Assembly: GCF_017562075.2 (NCBI RefSeq)
Contig: NC_054084.1
Span: forward strand, 7,358,001 to 7,422,000
DNA length: 64,000 bases
Direction: 5' to 3'
DNA from: Anopheles merus
Taxonomy: Eukaryota > Arthropoda > Insecta > Diptera > Culicidae
This document shows positions 23,210-35,029 of the stretch, piece after piece (within the stretch, counting starts at the first letter, position 1; every line of letters begins with the position of its first letter). A program made the position numbers and the translations under genes. A model generated the notes under the pieces. That model saw only the letters and a list, made by a program, of their open reading frames with translations. It was not told the origin of the DNA and ran no database searches.

Positions 23210-25036
23210 TTAGCCAGCCCGTGGATCCAGCTGTGTGGAGCAGAAGCGATCTGCAAGTGTCAAGATTTTGGACGGCGTGTGTCAGCGAGGGAAAAATCAC
23301 TTGACTTTGACACGCACCAACAAAAAAAACACAGCTATGCCTAGAAGCGTTTCAAGGTGGAGAGCGCCTGACGAGTTTGATGTGCGTTTGATGAAGGATG
23401 GAGGCTGGGGAGGGTGGGAAAGGAAAACTCACATACCGTCATCAGACATGCGAGTAGAGACGGATCAACGCGACGCGAGCTCATCAGCCGCGGCTGGAGC
23501 ATCTTGTCAGAAGACGCTGGGACCGGGAAAGAACGCGACAAGGAAGTTTCGCGCCGTCGTAATTCTTCCCTCCACTCTTCACACCTGTCAGCTTGTTATT
23601 AAGATTTCAACAATGTGTTACTGTGCCTTCCGTGTGTGGCTTAGATGTGGTTGCCCGTTCTACCAGAAGGCAGCTGGCTGGAGACCGATGGGACGTATGC
23701 ATGTGTGATGGAATTACCTACTTTCTCACTCGCTGCTAAAGACGCGCGCCAACCACAAAACCAGGAAGCTTCCTTTTTGAGGTAGGTGTACCAATCGGCC
23801 CAACACTGTGGTGGATCTCCGGCCCGAATGGGAAGCCCAACATGTCATGTCGTCCCGGGGTCCCGTGCGAACCGGACGGGTCATTATTTTAATTGAGAAA
23901 ATAGAAAGCGGATTGAAGGTGTAGGAGCACATCCAATCTCGAAACGCGGGCGACATCCTGCTGGGTTTCGCTAACCGACCGATCGGATCGAATGCTGCTC
24001 CACACCACAAAGCAGCTAATAATTGGCCGCTCGGGACTCGCCTAGGCTGGTGGCTGGAAATGGTTACATTTTATATCAAACTCTAGCAGAGCGTGTTGGG
24101 AAGAGAGCGAGAGCAGCGGGCGGAGTAAAGTGGAGATGATTTAAACTAAATTTTTATCGATCACCTCCAACTCCCTCCCCCATCCCGGTGACGGAAGCCT
24201 CAGCGGCAGCGCGATGGCAAAGTTTTCCCATCACATCACGCCACTGTGAGATAAATACTTTATCATCGCGATTAATGAGACAATCAGGTGAAGTGAACTG
24301 ACTCACGCTGGATGAATCCGAATCGAAACGTACCAGCCGATCAAACCCCCCTGCAGTGAGCGACGCTCGATCGGGAAGAAAACAAAAACGGCGTCACTAG
24401 GCGAGGATTTGAACTGGGTCGATCATCAATCGGGATAACAAGGTGCGGACGAAATGGCAAAGCGGATGCTCATAATCGGGCAGTGAAAGTAATGATGAAC
24501 ATTTTGCCAGCCAGCCTTTGCTGCTGCTGGTAGGGCTGGTGCTGATTGGAAGATTCCGTCGTCCGTCGCAATTTATTATGTGCTTTTTGGGGGCTTGAAA
24601 TAATTCTGGTAGACTGTCCGTAGTGTGGATGGGGAGCAAAAATTGGGCAGACGTTGGGTGAGTGATTGCGAATATAATTCATTTTGTCGCGAGCGCTCGG
24701 TCAGCAGTGCCCGGGAGTGAAAGGAGAGTGCTTAAGTTAATGAACCAAACATTTAAAATCCAATTCATGGGGAGGTTAAAACAATTACCTTGCAAATGGT
24801 ACCTGTTTCTGTTCGGGGATGTCGTGATGAACAATCATTCAAGGACTGTGCGACGAGACAAAGTCCCAATAGGATGTGCATTTACACAAGAAAAGAACAA
24901 ATTGCTTAATAAAGTTTAAGAAACTGGATGATCCATAAGAGATATCAACATAATCTGTCGATAGATGAGAGTCTCAATATTTCTTTTATTTACTATCATC
25001 CGGTTCGAAGGACTAAGTGTTCCAAAATGGTTAATA
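23210..25036. other. No gene recognised
   Basis: GC-rich to about 24.4 kb with overlapping frames up to 157 codons and no recognisable product. A GGATTTGAACTGGG word near 24405 was checked as a possible tRNA T arm and rejected because the stem does not pair. Confidence 0.5.
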
Positions 25037-25076
25037 TTGAAAATTCTTCTTTCAATTTTCACTAATCGTATTTCAG

Positions 25077-25301
25077 AAAAGTTCCAACAATAACCAACAA
25101 ATTGCTGAACTCCTTATGGCCATTCCAGCACCGCTGATCCGGTGTTTGCCATTTCGTGACATCAACTGGAGCAAACATATCCTCCTAACTCTCCCAAGCA
25201 AACGGAATGTCACCGCACCAGTGAAAGTACCGTTCGAGGTACGAGGACATGACATGATCCCGAACAAACAACTCCAACTCCGCCAGACACGAGAACAATA
25301 G
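25077..25301 (+). CDS. Candidate exon after consensus branch point and acceptor
   Basis: A textbook insect 3' splice site precedes this frame. There is a pyrimidine-rich stretch at 25044-25060, a CTAAT branch-point word at 25062-25066 and TTTCAG ending at 25076. From that AG the frame is open for 74 codons to TAG (25299-25301). It begins KSSNNNQQIAELL and contains PAPLIRCLPFRDINW and, near the end, HDMIPNKQLQLRQ. A possible donor (TTCGAG|GTACGA at 25238/25239) would make it an internal exon of 162 bases in phase 0. No domain is recognised. Third-position composition is not strongly biased, and the exon lies in one of the A+C-rich segments seen repeatedly in this window, so a chance frame remains quite possible. 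Confidence 0.22.
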   Translation, partial: KSSNNNQQIAELLMAIPAPLIRCLPFRDINWSKHILLTLPSKRNVTAPVKVPFEVRGHDMIPNKQLQLRQTREQ

Positions 25302-28300
25302 TTCAGGAGGAGTTCTTCGACTGGCGGCCTGCGGAAGAGATCCAGGAGGTCGTACGGTACAAAATATCTTTCATTCCGATGTCACGTTGTCATGTGTGTT
25401 TGCGTGTTTCTGTGTGTGTGTGTCTGTCTCTCTGCGAGGAGATCAATGGACAACCGTATAGAACAAGATTCGATTGGAGAGGCAGTGTGCGCGCCTGGTG
25501 GAGCTACAGGGAAGACACAGGACACACAGGTTACATCATTTACAGGCATGCAAATCGTGATCCATAAATAAAATCATATTCCACCACCCTTCCGCCGAAG
25601 ATCTTTGTCCCGTGCCTCTCCGGCCCGATACCGATCGGTACCTCAGAGTGCCTTAGAAAGATTGTCGACCCATTATTTCCCCTTTTGCCCCCTTTAGCCA
25701 CTCTGCCCCGGTCTCTGCCGTGATGATATTAGAACATTCCAACTCGCTCGATATTCGATCACGTATGCTTTTGATGTAACATGTCGCAACGCGAACCGGA
25801 GCAAAAGACTTCAAACCCAAGCCACGAACCCTGAACGTCGCCAACTTCAAACTCCGAGGTACAAGCTTTCTTTCCTTCGTGCAGATAAATCAATCACCCT
25901 GGTATTTTTTTTTTCTTTTTGCGCCTCCAAAGCGTACCATTACCCAAGGTGGAAGAGTGAACAAGGGCGGATGTCAAGCCGTTTCTCTTTGAAGCTGACA
26001 AGGGGTCGCACAGCTTAAAAGGCGAACCAGCCAGCCAAATCCATACCGTTTGCCCTTGAGGGTACTGCTGGGAAGGTCCACCAACAAGGTCCCGCGGAAA
26101 AGCGACGCTTATTTCAATCATTTTTCACCATCACCCGCACCGAGGGGACGCTCTTGCGCGCGGGCGCACACGCTTATCAGAACTAGCTCATCGGCTAGTT
26201 GGCACCTATTTTTTCTCTCGAGCGCAACGGCACTAACCGACAGAAATGTCCTTTGGGGCACGCGGTGAACTTTAGAATGGTGCACGGAGCGCAAGTATGT
26301 ATGGCGGTCGGATCTCCCCAGTATCACCTGCGGGTGATGAGCATCCATCCCCGGTGCACTTAGGTGCTATAAATTTTCGGATTATTTATTGACCGGTAGA
26401 GATGTTTGTCTACGGAAACGAGCGCTAGAGTGCACGGCGGCACTACGGGTGGTGGGGGTTGTGTTTTTTTGCATACGCGAGCGCCCGAGCGGGTTCGCTG
26501 CTTAGCGGGTGGTGCGTTAAGGGCCAACGACGCCCTTCGGGTGCGGTTTTGTGCCTGGCGCACGACCGAGCCGGCGTTGGGCATTTTTCAACTTCCCTAT
26601 CAGACCGACCACGAAAGCCGTCCACGAGCCGTTCGCCAGCCTGGAAAGTAGAGGAAATAAAAGCTCCAGCCTCCGGGCTGGACTCGCGCGCTTTGCCTAG
26701 ACGCTAGCCTTATTTATTTCATATTTCACATGTAAATATCATGTTTAAAATGTACTTAGAAGGTGTTACAAACTATAAAAATTACTCGCAATCGGTCGGT
26801 CATCGGTGGTTTTTTGTACCGTGTCCGGGGGGTTTCGGACCGTCTTCCCGCAGCACCATCTTCTTCGCGCGGTGGTTAATAAGCGTCCGACTCAGCTGGC
26901 TCTTAACTAGCGGGCGAGCACACAAACCATTCGACAATATCGCCACGGGCTGCAGCGAGGCTCCGGAGATGGTGTGGTTCAGATTGTGCGCTTCGTCGCA
27001 CGCCGGCACTTCATCCAGGGTCTCTATTTTACAAAGGGAAAAGCGTCTTATTGCCTTCCTTTTCCCCGCCCCGTTTCCTAGAACACACTTCTAGCCATTC
27101 AACCCAACCGAGAGGATGGAAAAGGAAGCGCCATAAAATAAAATCATTCCACCCAGCCCGATCATTCCCTCCCCGGGGGCGGCAAACGTTATGATCGCGC
27201 AATGGTCGTTTGGAGCGGGGGGCGAAGTTTGGTTTCGGAGTAAACGAGCCATAATTTTGATGATAACTGCGGCGCAGAACAAGAAATTTCACTTTGCACC
27301 CTCCGGGACGATAGACGACGAACCCCAGACGCTTGCATTGGGGGGAAAAAATAAGACTCAGTGGTACGGTCCTGCAAGCGCCACTTAGTGTAGCGTTTGA
27401 CTGGTGATCGATTTTTCGCTCTGTTTCGCTCGGTCCAAACACCGGGGATTTCTGTTTCTCCTCCCGAAGCTACGTGCCGGACCAATAATTGATATTTATT
27501 ACCGACCGCGGAGCGGCTATGCTCGAGAAACCGATTTTCGGAAGAAGGTGGACATGGCGCAGAGTCTCTAGCAGAGCTGCTTCCTTGCAACCTTGCACTG
27601 CGAGTGGAAAGCACTGCTAGCGCATCGTGCCGAAACCGTACCGGCTCGGTTTTCAGTGCCCGGCCCCGGAAGCGCTACTAGGAAAGTGGGTTCCTTCAAA
27701 AGGAATCCGGCGCAATAGCTGGCAGCTAGAAGGTAAGCCATAATTCTAGGGCCACTCTGGCTCAATTTTGTTTTCGCCTCGTAACGTTCTACGAGAATAC
27801 GTTTTTAAATGCATCGCTACGGGATGTGTTAATGTGCGCACAGCGCGGTTTAGCTTAACTTCGTGCCGTGATCCCTCGTGGGCGCTGCTGGACCTGTTTC
27901 GATTATTGTTGTGTTTTATGTAAGAAAACTTCATGCATCGGGCGAGTGACCAAAAGATTAATGGATTTTAAGATGTGTGGAAATAGAGTTTCATGAACAA
28001 ACTTATTGAATTGAAGATATTGGCAATGTTGAGTTTGGATAATTCTTAGTCAATTTCTTGGGTCTGTAATGATAATGCGACACTGTTTTCAACATTTGAT
28101 TATTGACAAAAATTGTAAATAGCAATATTATTTGTAATAAAAACTCCATTATATCTCTCATTCAACAGCCACAGCTGTTCTTCATTCTCTCTTCACTCAA
28201 CCACTAAACTCCAACACACTCACACGCCCTTGTGTAAATACCATCACACTGCAAAACCATCATCCGACCGATGCGACACTGTGTCGCCCCGGCACCAACA

Positions 28301-30697
28301 TCAGCCGCGTGTATTCTAGCTCATTAAAAAATGGCCCAGCCCTCTCTAACGAGTCGCTACTGCAGGGCCTGTAGTAGTTGTCTGTCCACTCGTACGCCCT
28401 TCCCCTTCCCTCTATTTCGTCTCACCAACTGCAACAAGAACGACAACACCCATCCACCCAATGATAAAAAAAGGTCTCGGACAGATTACGTCCCTCCCTG
28501 CTTGCCTGCATGCCCTTCGTAGCACGAAACCGAAACCCCACAAACCGCTAATGCTCGTAGAATGTACGTCGATGCAACTGAAACCGTTCCAAACCACTGT
28601 CCAAGTCCGGCTGCCCCTGCTGATGCTTCTCGCCGTGTGTTTGTATCTGTTGCAACACTCACAGTGCCTCGTACGAATCGGTTTCCGCAACGCTAGCAAA
28701 GGGTGTGGTCGGTCGTCCAGTTCGGTACGATTTTTGCTCTCCATTGCAGTGGCAGTGTGCCTGTTGTGGCTCATAACGGGATCCAAGGTTGTTCCAATCG
28801 TCGTACAGCAGTATGCTGGCCACACTCTTTGCACGTCGTCTGGCTGTGGAGGGCGAGCGAGTGCAAAATGCAAATGGCACGGAAGGTGATCATGTGTGTA
28901 GAGACCAGTAGACACACGGTGCTGCTACGCTTTGCAAGTACGCTACCCGATAGTGCCCGGGTGGAGCCCGGTTACGCGTCGAAAAATACTAAATCCGGAT
29001 GTGGAAGAATGAACGGCGACATCGCTAACCGAAAGCAAGTTATGCTGCGCAGTATCGTTATGGCTATTGGAGCTAAAAAACAAACTTCTCTTTAACTTAC
29101 CGTCAAAAGATTATTAGTAAGCACTTTTTCTTATTAAGATATTGCCGAAATTTCCCTACCAAACAGGTCTTAAAACGTCCACCAAACCGTGACACAGGCA
29201 CAGGCTGACCCCAAAACCGTCGATGCAGCTTAACTCCACTCATTTGAGCGTACTGCAACCACCGAGCCAACCGCAGCATAGTCAACATATTCTTCCGCTT
29301 TTTATGACCTTTAACCGGGACGTTCAGCGTTCAGCCTTCAGTACTTCACCACCTTACATGCAGGAGGCAACCCCCTGCTCAAATACACTTCCTTTCGCTC
29401 TTAATATCGCCCATAAACTGGCCGACTTTATGCTGATTTCAGCGAATGGGGCACCCCGAACTCTGGCCGTTACGCAGCCGTACGCGTACGTTATTGTTTG
29501 TTGATCCCGCGTCTCGTCCGGTCCGCTGCAAACAAAAAACTTGAACGAAATCCCTTAATTGAATTTGATGATGCGACTGCGCGATTCACCGAGCACACCG
29601 ACCGGGGTCATCTTAATTGTCAATCCAAATTTAGCAAAAACTCGAAGCAAAAGAGCGCCACGGCTGCCACTGATTAACACGCTCTCGGTTCGATGCGCGT
29701 TCAAGCTTAATGCGCGATACAGCCTTAACGTTTGTTTGTTTAATGTACAGCATGTTTGAGTGTACGTTTTTCTTTCCCGTCCACCCCCATAAGCATGATA
29801 TTGTTTCCACCTGTTGTTCGCCCGCGGTCGTCTTCGCCCCTTTCGCAACAATCAATACTTTCACTGCTTTGGCTCATACCGGGTGGACGGGTTCGTCGCT
29901 TGCGCCGCTTTCTGTGTCGGGTGTCAAGTCTTTCGTTAAGACTATGATGTAGTGCAGAATGGACCGGCGCAGCATATGGATGCCCTAAAACCAATAATTT
30001 GTGACTCTCTATCAGGTCGGCATGTGCCCGTGTGTGTGTGTGTCCGAATCTCATCCCATTCTCTTTTCTTTTAAAACACACATGCTGCCGTTCCGCGATA
30101 ATGTGCGTTCCTGTAAAGGTTCGTGGCCAGCTCGCTCGGGCTGCGTTGTGGCTGAAGGACGGCGCAAAGGAAGTTCCTACCGCCGACGAGCGGTGCTTTA
30201 GCGCTGACAATCACCTTAATCCCCGCCAGCGAGTGGCTTCCGGACGGAGTGCGATCGGCGTTGTGCACATTTTGTTCCGCCGCACTTCTGAGCGTGCCCA
30301 CTTACGTAAGTGCAACGGGCTCGTTTCGTTCCGTTCAGCGCTAATGTGTGTGCGTCCTGGCTCCCGTCTAATGATCGGTGGCTCGATCGCCCAAGATGCG
30401 AGCGGTCCGATAAAACGCGTCCCGTCGGGCTCTATGTCGGGCAGACGCAATTCATCTGCCTCCCTGGGTGTAATCGCTCACGGTTCACCGTGCCGGACAT
30501 TCTTTCAATTTGGCGAACCGATAAATTATAATCTATAACCCTGCCCCGACATCGGACGCCTTCAGCAAGCGGGCTCTTCTCTTCCTGGTTTTAGAGACGA
30601 CTAAACAAATATGTCTACGAGCAGCCGTCCCACCGGCGAAAGAGTGTGTGCTCGGTCGGGCCTCCCAAAGCGCAGGAGCCCGAAAGAAAGTGGGCTG
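25302..30697. other. No gene recognised
   Basis: A GT microsatellite lies at 25411. Frames of 137-167 codons overlap on both strands at 27.0-27.6 and 28.4-28.9 kb. The plus-strand frame at 28461-28889 has two hydrophobic stretches (LPLLMLLAVCLYLLQ and FLLSIAVAVCLLWLITG) that could be membrane segments, but its length is within chance and the minus strand is equally open. A sharp composition flip lies near 28.1 kb. Confidence 0.45.
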
Positions 30698-30707
30698 AAA
30701 CGATCAT

Positions 30708-30746
30708 TATAAATCACTCAACGAGTCACTCTCACTACCGTCAGCA
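30708..30746 (+). promoter_or_regulatory. Putative TATA + initiator core promoter
   Basis: TATAAA at 30708-30713 is followed by an arthropod-type initiator word (TCAGCA) at 30741-30746, whose A lies about 35 bases from the start of the TATA box. That is slightly long but near the usual 28-33. A small ATG frame starts 19 bases downstream of the putative start site, and a strong splice donor lies at 31033, so this could be the promoter of a short first exon. I see no clear downstream promoter element. Position and spacing are observed; activity is inferred. Confidence 0.22.
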
Positions 30747-30761
30747 CCGCCGGTTTCATCG

Positions 30762-30935
30762 ATGGTGGCCGGCTTCCACCGTCCCCGTTTTCCAATCTAT
30801 TCCACACGCATCCTGAGCGTTCCAGCCGTTGCGAAGGGGGATGCTTCGGACATTCTGACGCTGCATCTAAGCTTGCGCAAAAATCCTTGCTCAGGTCGCA
30901 TCGCGTACCAATTTTCCCTCCAAGCTGAGGGGTGA
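30762..30935 (+). CDS. Candidate 57-aa ORF in a possible first exon
   Basis: This ATG frame of 57 codons starts just downstream of the TATA/Inr pair and ends in TGA at 30933-30935. The middle part (FPIYSTRILSVPAVAKGD, then LTLHLSLRKN) alternates polar and hydrophobic residues, as a beta-rich protein does. About 59 percent of third positions are G or C. The same frame stays open upstream to 30698. About 95 bases past the stop is a strong donor (CCAAG|GTAATT, 31032/31033). If that donor is used, this frame would be an upstream ORF or the true coding frame would be a different one; the ATG at about 30979 runs open into the donor. The start context is poor. No homology is recognised, and a minus-strand frame overlaps it. 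Confidence 0.17.
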   Translation: MVAGFHRPRFPIYSTRILSVPAVAKGDASDILTLHLSLRKNPCSGRIAYQFSLQAEG

Positions 30936-32054
30936 ACAGTCTGTGCGTCTGTGTACGTCCGTCCCTGCGTCCACGTCCGATGCGTGTGTATCGTGCGGCC
31001 GCCCATCATCCCGAAAAAACTTTCCAACCAAGGTAATTGCTGCCAAAGAGCCATTAACTAAATTATCGCACCCCGCGCGCCGAGAGAGTATATCCTTTCA
31101 CTTTTTACCCTGAACTCCCTTATCACGTTGCTTCAGTCTTTCGGTGGTCCCCCGGTTGCTTGCGTCCCGAATCGTGGGGGAACCGATCAGTTCCGATGGC
31201 GGAGGAGGGATATTTTCGGTCCACTTTCGTAATACACTGGCTTGCTGTGGTTTTTGCCATGCCCCCGACCTGCATTCCCGGGTGCTACACCGGGTGAAAC
31301 AATTAATTTTGTGCCGCCGACGAAAAGGTGACGAAGGTGAGATGGTGTGTGATGATGCGTATCTGGTTCAAAGTTTGCACCGCTGTAAATGGTGAGTTGT
31401 TTAATTATAGTGCTCGGTTGTCCATTTGGTGTTGTGTGTTGTTTTAGCTAATGTCATTAGTAATTAATATTTAAGCTTCCACAAACGTTCCAAGTCAGCT
31501 TAAAATGTCATTTTGAAGCAGTTTTTAAGAGCTCTTGCTGTATAAAAGTCATGAAAGTGTTATGGTTAATAATTTAATTTTAACGTTGAATTCACTACAA
31601 TAAAACACACCGTTAAAATTGGTCAAATTATCTTTCAAAAATACAAATAAATTTCAACCGAGTTGCATATCACATAACCATCATTTCACCTCTCTGAATA
31701 CGAGCAGCAAACAAACGTCGACGGAAAAACGCATCCGCCCATGGTCAACGCACTCAAAAACACAGCTTCAATTATCTCGCCTGTGCATCATCTCAATTGC
31801 ACGCCGCACAGTTTCGAGGTCATTGAGTGTAATTTTAACACAAACAACACTCTCGACTCGACGTCAAACCCGTCGCACCAACCTTGCACGAAGCCACGAC
31901 GCACTGACCTGTCGCTGTTGCGGCCGATTCGCACAGCCCTCGGGACCTTCACAGCTCCGCTGACAGTGATGAAGAGTTGAAGCTCACGCTTTAGCAGAAG
32001 CTCATCAAAACCGTCCTCGCGGAAGATGGCAACTTGACCGCTAAAGAACGGTGT

Positions 32055-32072
32055 GGTGGTGGTGGTGGTGGT
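32055..32072 (+). repeat. GGT triplet repeat, six units
   Basis: Six perfect GGT units, extended imperfectly by GATGGT. Confidence 0.95.
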
Positions 32073-33280
32073 GATGGTATTTGGTGTCCCGTGTCCGCTT
32101 CCTGTCCCGACGGTCAGCCACTTTACGTTGATAAACTTCAAGGCAGCTGGCCGAGGTCGAGCACTGCGAAGGTGCGATGGCGCGCGCGCTCGCTTGCGAA
32201 AGAATGCGATCGCATTTTATTTTGAATATTTTCCCCCCATTCCCTCCCGGATTTGTGCAATTCAACCCGCTCTTGCAAAGTGCAAAAGCCCGAAACGCTC
32301 GACTTCCCGCTGACACAACGGACACCGGAGATGGCTGAAGTTTGACCTTATTTTCTCTGGCAGGAGTGCTTAAATCAAACGAGACGAGGGCGAACACACA
32401 AACACACATACACTCACTCTCCGTTGCTCTAAACACTCTTCCCCGTGCCGGGTGCTGTTTGTTCCACCCCTCGGGAGCTTTTCATTGGCCGCTGGCACCA
32501 GCTTGAACCTCAACCATCAACCTTGATGAGGGAAGAATTCTTCCAACCCTTCCACGTGGAAGGCGATCGGATTTGGCTTCCTTTTTGCTATTTATTTTTG
32601 CATTTCCATTTTATCCATTCGCGGGGATGGGGGACGGGACAGGAGGGCAAGACGATTGGCAAGGTAGCTCCCGTTGACAGCCACCACACGACATGACACG
32701 CGCACAATGACCGGAATGGTGGAAAGTTTTGAGCGATATTCAAAATAACTACCGTTGCAATCACCGCAAGCAACTCAAGCCACCGTTTCCAGCCCTGGCA
32801 ACCGTGAGTGCTGCTAGGTTATGGAAATATTTTTGTCTGCACCCTCGTGGGTAAGGCTGATGGATGCACTTGCGCTTGTCATTAGTAATGGTGCACCTGG
32901 GCGGGAAGAAGGCCAGGGTGCAGATAACGAACTTTGGTGCAGACAGGTGGAATAAATGGGATAGAAAAATGCTACCTGCAAGTGCGCAATTGCTTTCCTT
33001 CCTGGTTTGGTGATTTGTTGGAATGGGACATGAAGAGAGGTTTCGAATGGTAAGTTTAAGTTCAACGACAAGCTTCAAATGCTGCAAGAAATATGGAAAT
33101 GAGTTCCTTGAGACTCTTTATGATTATATTTTAAATTTAAATATTGAAGGTCTACGTACTTGTTGTAGCATTGAAGTCTTTCGTTTCCAAAGGAAAGATT
33201 TGTCTAATTCCACTTCAGCAAACAACGAACCTGTCAGCTGTTTTGAATACGACTGTCATGTTTTGTTCGCGCTCTTTCGC

Positions 33281-33298
33281 TACTACTACTACTACTAC
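33281..33298 (+). repeat. TAC triplet repeat, six units
   Basis: Six perfect TAC units. They lie inside a 154-codon plus-strand frame (33023-33487), where they would encode six tyrosines. That frame has no third-position bias and no recognised domain, so I treat the region as non-coding. Confidence 0.95.
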
Positions 33299-33755
33299 TC
33301 TGGCTACTGCTTCCATTTCAACACGTCCGTATTGATCGCACTATTACTTTCGATTCATTACTCGTTTCGTGCGATAATCGGCTTCATATTAAGTCCGCAC
33401 ATTTTCTGCCCCAATGCCACACTCCAGTCCAGTCCAGCAGACGACGACAGAAACGAGAGCTTAGCCGGACGAATTGACAAGCTTTAAATAATTTCCTACA
33501 ATTTTCCATTTACCATTTGGCAGGCGAAATAGTTTCTTGCGCCGTACTTTCTTCGCCACTGTATGTATTCCCTCCCCGCCGCCTGATCCGCCTATCGCTC
33601 CGTGGTTGGCTAAATCTTCACAGCCACAGTCGCACACTCGCTACAGGTTAGATGGATTTATTTCTATTCCCTCTTGTGCGGTAAAACGTAAGGCAAATGG
33701 CCACAACGCGACCACTTACCACAGCAAAGCCCCACAGCTTACGTTTTATGTTAGG

Positions 33756-33787
33756 CTCTCTCTCTCTCACACACACATACACATACC
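33756..33787 (+). repeat. Compound CT/CA repeat
   Basis: A CT run of 13 bases passes directly into a CA run and then an imperfect CATACACATA tail. Confidence 0.9.
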
Positions 33788-35029
33788 GCTCGTCAAACGT
33801 CATCGTCTCCCGTCGATGAAACGTTGTAAATCAAAAAGTCTAACATCGAAAATATTTTAATCGCTTTTTTTGTTTCACCCACCTGCAACCATTAACAGGC
33901 ATGCTGGGACCATTCCTGGCTGGGACAGGACCGCCGGCATCGAACATCGCGCTCCATATTTCACCCCCACCCGAGCTGACCCCTTCCACCTGCCTTGCTC
34001 TTTGGTGTAGGTGTGTGTGTGTATGCGGTGAACTTGTTGCTCGACTTGTTGCAGGCGAACCGGTGGCCTCGGCCAAATCCATGAACCCATGAGCCACCTT
34101 CACTGAAGCGCCGCGCTCCACTTGCCACCGCCGCTGCGGAAAAGCACATGCAAAACCACGCAGTACTATGGACGACCCTGTCTACTAATCGCTTCCCCCC
34201 TCCCCTCCCTTTTTTGTATTAAGGTCCAACGATTGGGGGTGGCCCGAAAAAAGGAACCACACGAAAAACAAAGTAATAATAAGAGAAATAATTTTCGGAT
34301 TAAACATCGCTAATTCTAACGATAAATTATCCCCGCGCCTCGGACGCCAGATCGCGCTCGATCTCGCGATCTTGCTCATCGACTAGAAGAAGCGGGGCGG
34401 GGGAGAGATGTTGGGTACGAGGGTGGCACGATTTTTCTATCAAACATTCAGACAGCCACGTTGACAGGCGAGGCGGCGCTCGATCGCCCCGGCTCTTTTT
34501 TTTTTCTTCTCTGTGTGCGATCGGCCCGAGGGTCATGGACAGGAAGCATGACACAGCCATTGCACTACATGAAACGGCTTTCCCGCTCCGTGTTCGTGTT
34601 CCGCTGCCAAAGCAGCCAGCGTTTGCGCGGAGGAAGGCCACAAGGGCGACTAATGGAAGTCGTGCAAAAGCATGCAAACACAGAAACATAACGATATGGT
34701 GCGCCTAAAACGGGTCGCCACGGTGAGTTATTGGGCTTTGGGGGTTGATTTAAATGAAGTTTAATGTAGGCTTAATAATGTTACTATTTTTTTTTATTCA
34801 TACTTTATTTTCAAAAAATAAAATATTTTGTTCCAATGCATCAGACCATAAATAAGATCAACCGAAAGCATCGCGATGAAAGTGATTACGCAAAGCAACC
34901 AACGATCCTTTGCCTTTAATCGGCGACAAGCCAAGCGTCGACCTCGATTGCAGGCTTCACTCGTTTTGATCGCTTTTCGACCAGAAGGATGGATTTAAAT
35001 CTTCTCCTCCATCCACTCCATTTCCTTCT

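Larger units (their letters stand above)
31040..34994. other. No gene recognised
   Basis: A composition flip lies at 31.4-31.7 kb, and the GGT, TAC and CT/CA repeats are annotated separately. The 33.0-33.5 kb frame is noted under the TAC repeat. A G/A-rich purine stretch near 34.2-34.3 kb holds no frame of interest. Confidence 0.5.

Noticed and set aside
24395..24425. tRNA T-arm-like word GGATTTGAACTGGG
   Set aside because: On neither strand do the flanks pair as a T stem, and no A box lies at the right distance.
28461..28889. Plus-strand frame with two hydrophobic stretches suggestive of a membrane protein
   Set aside because: 142 codons is within chance for the window, the minus strand is open for 167 codons over the same bases, and no codon bias separates them.
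33023..33487. Plus-strand 154-codon frame
   Set aside because: No third-position or first-position bias, a six-tyrosine run from a TAC microsatellite, and no recognised domain.
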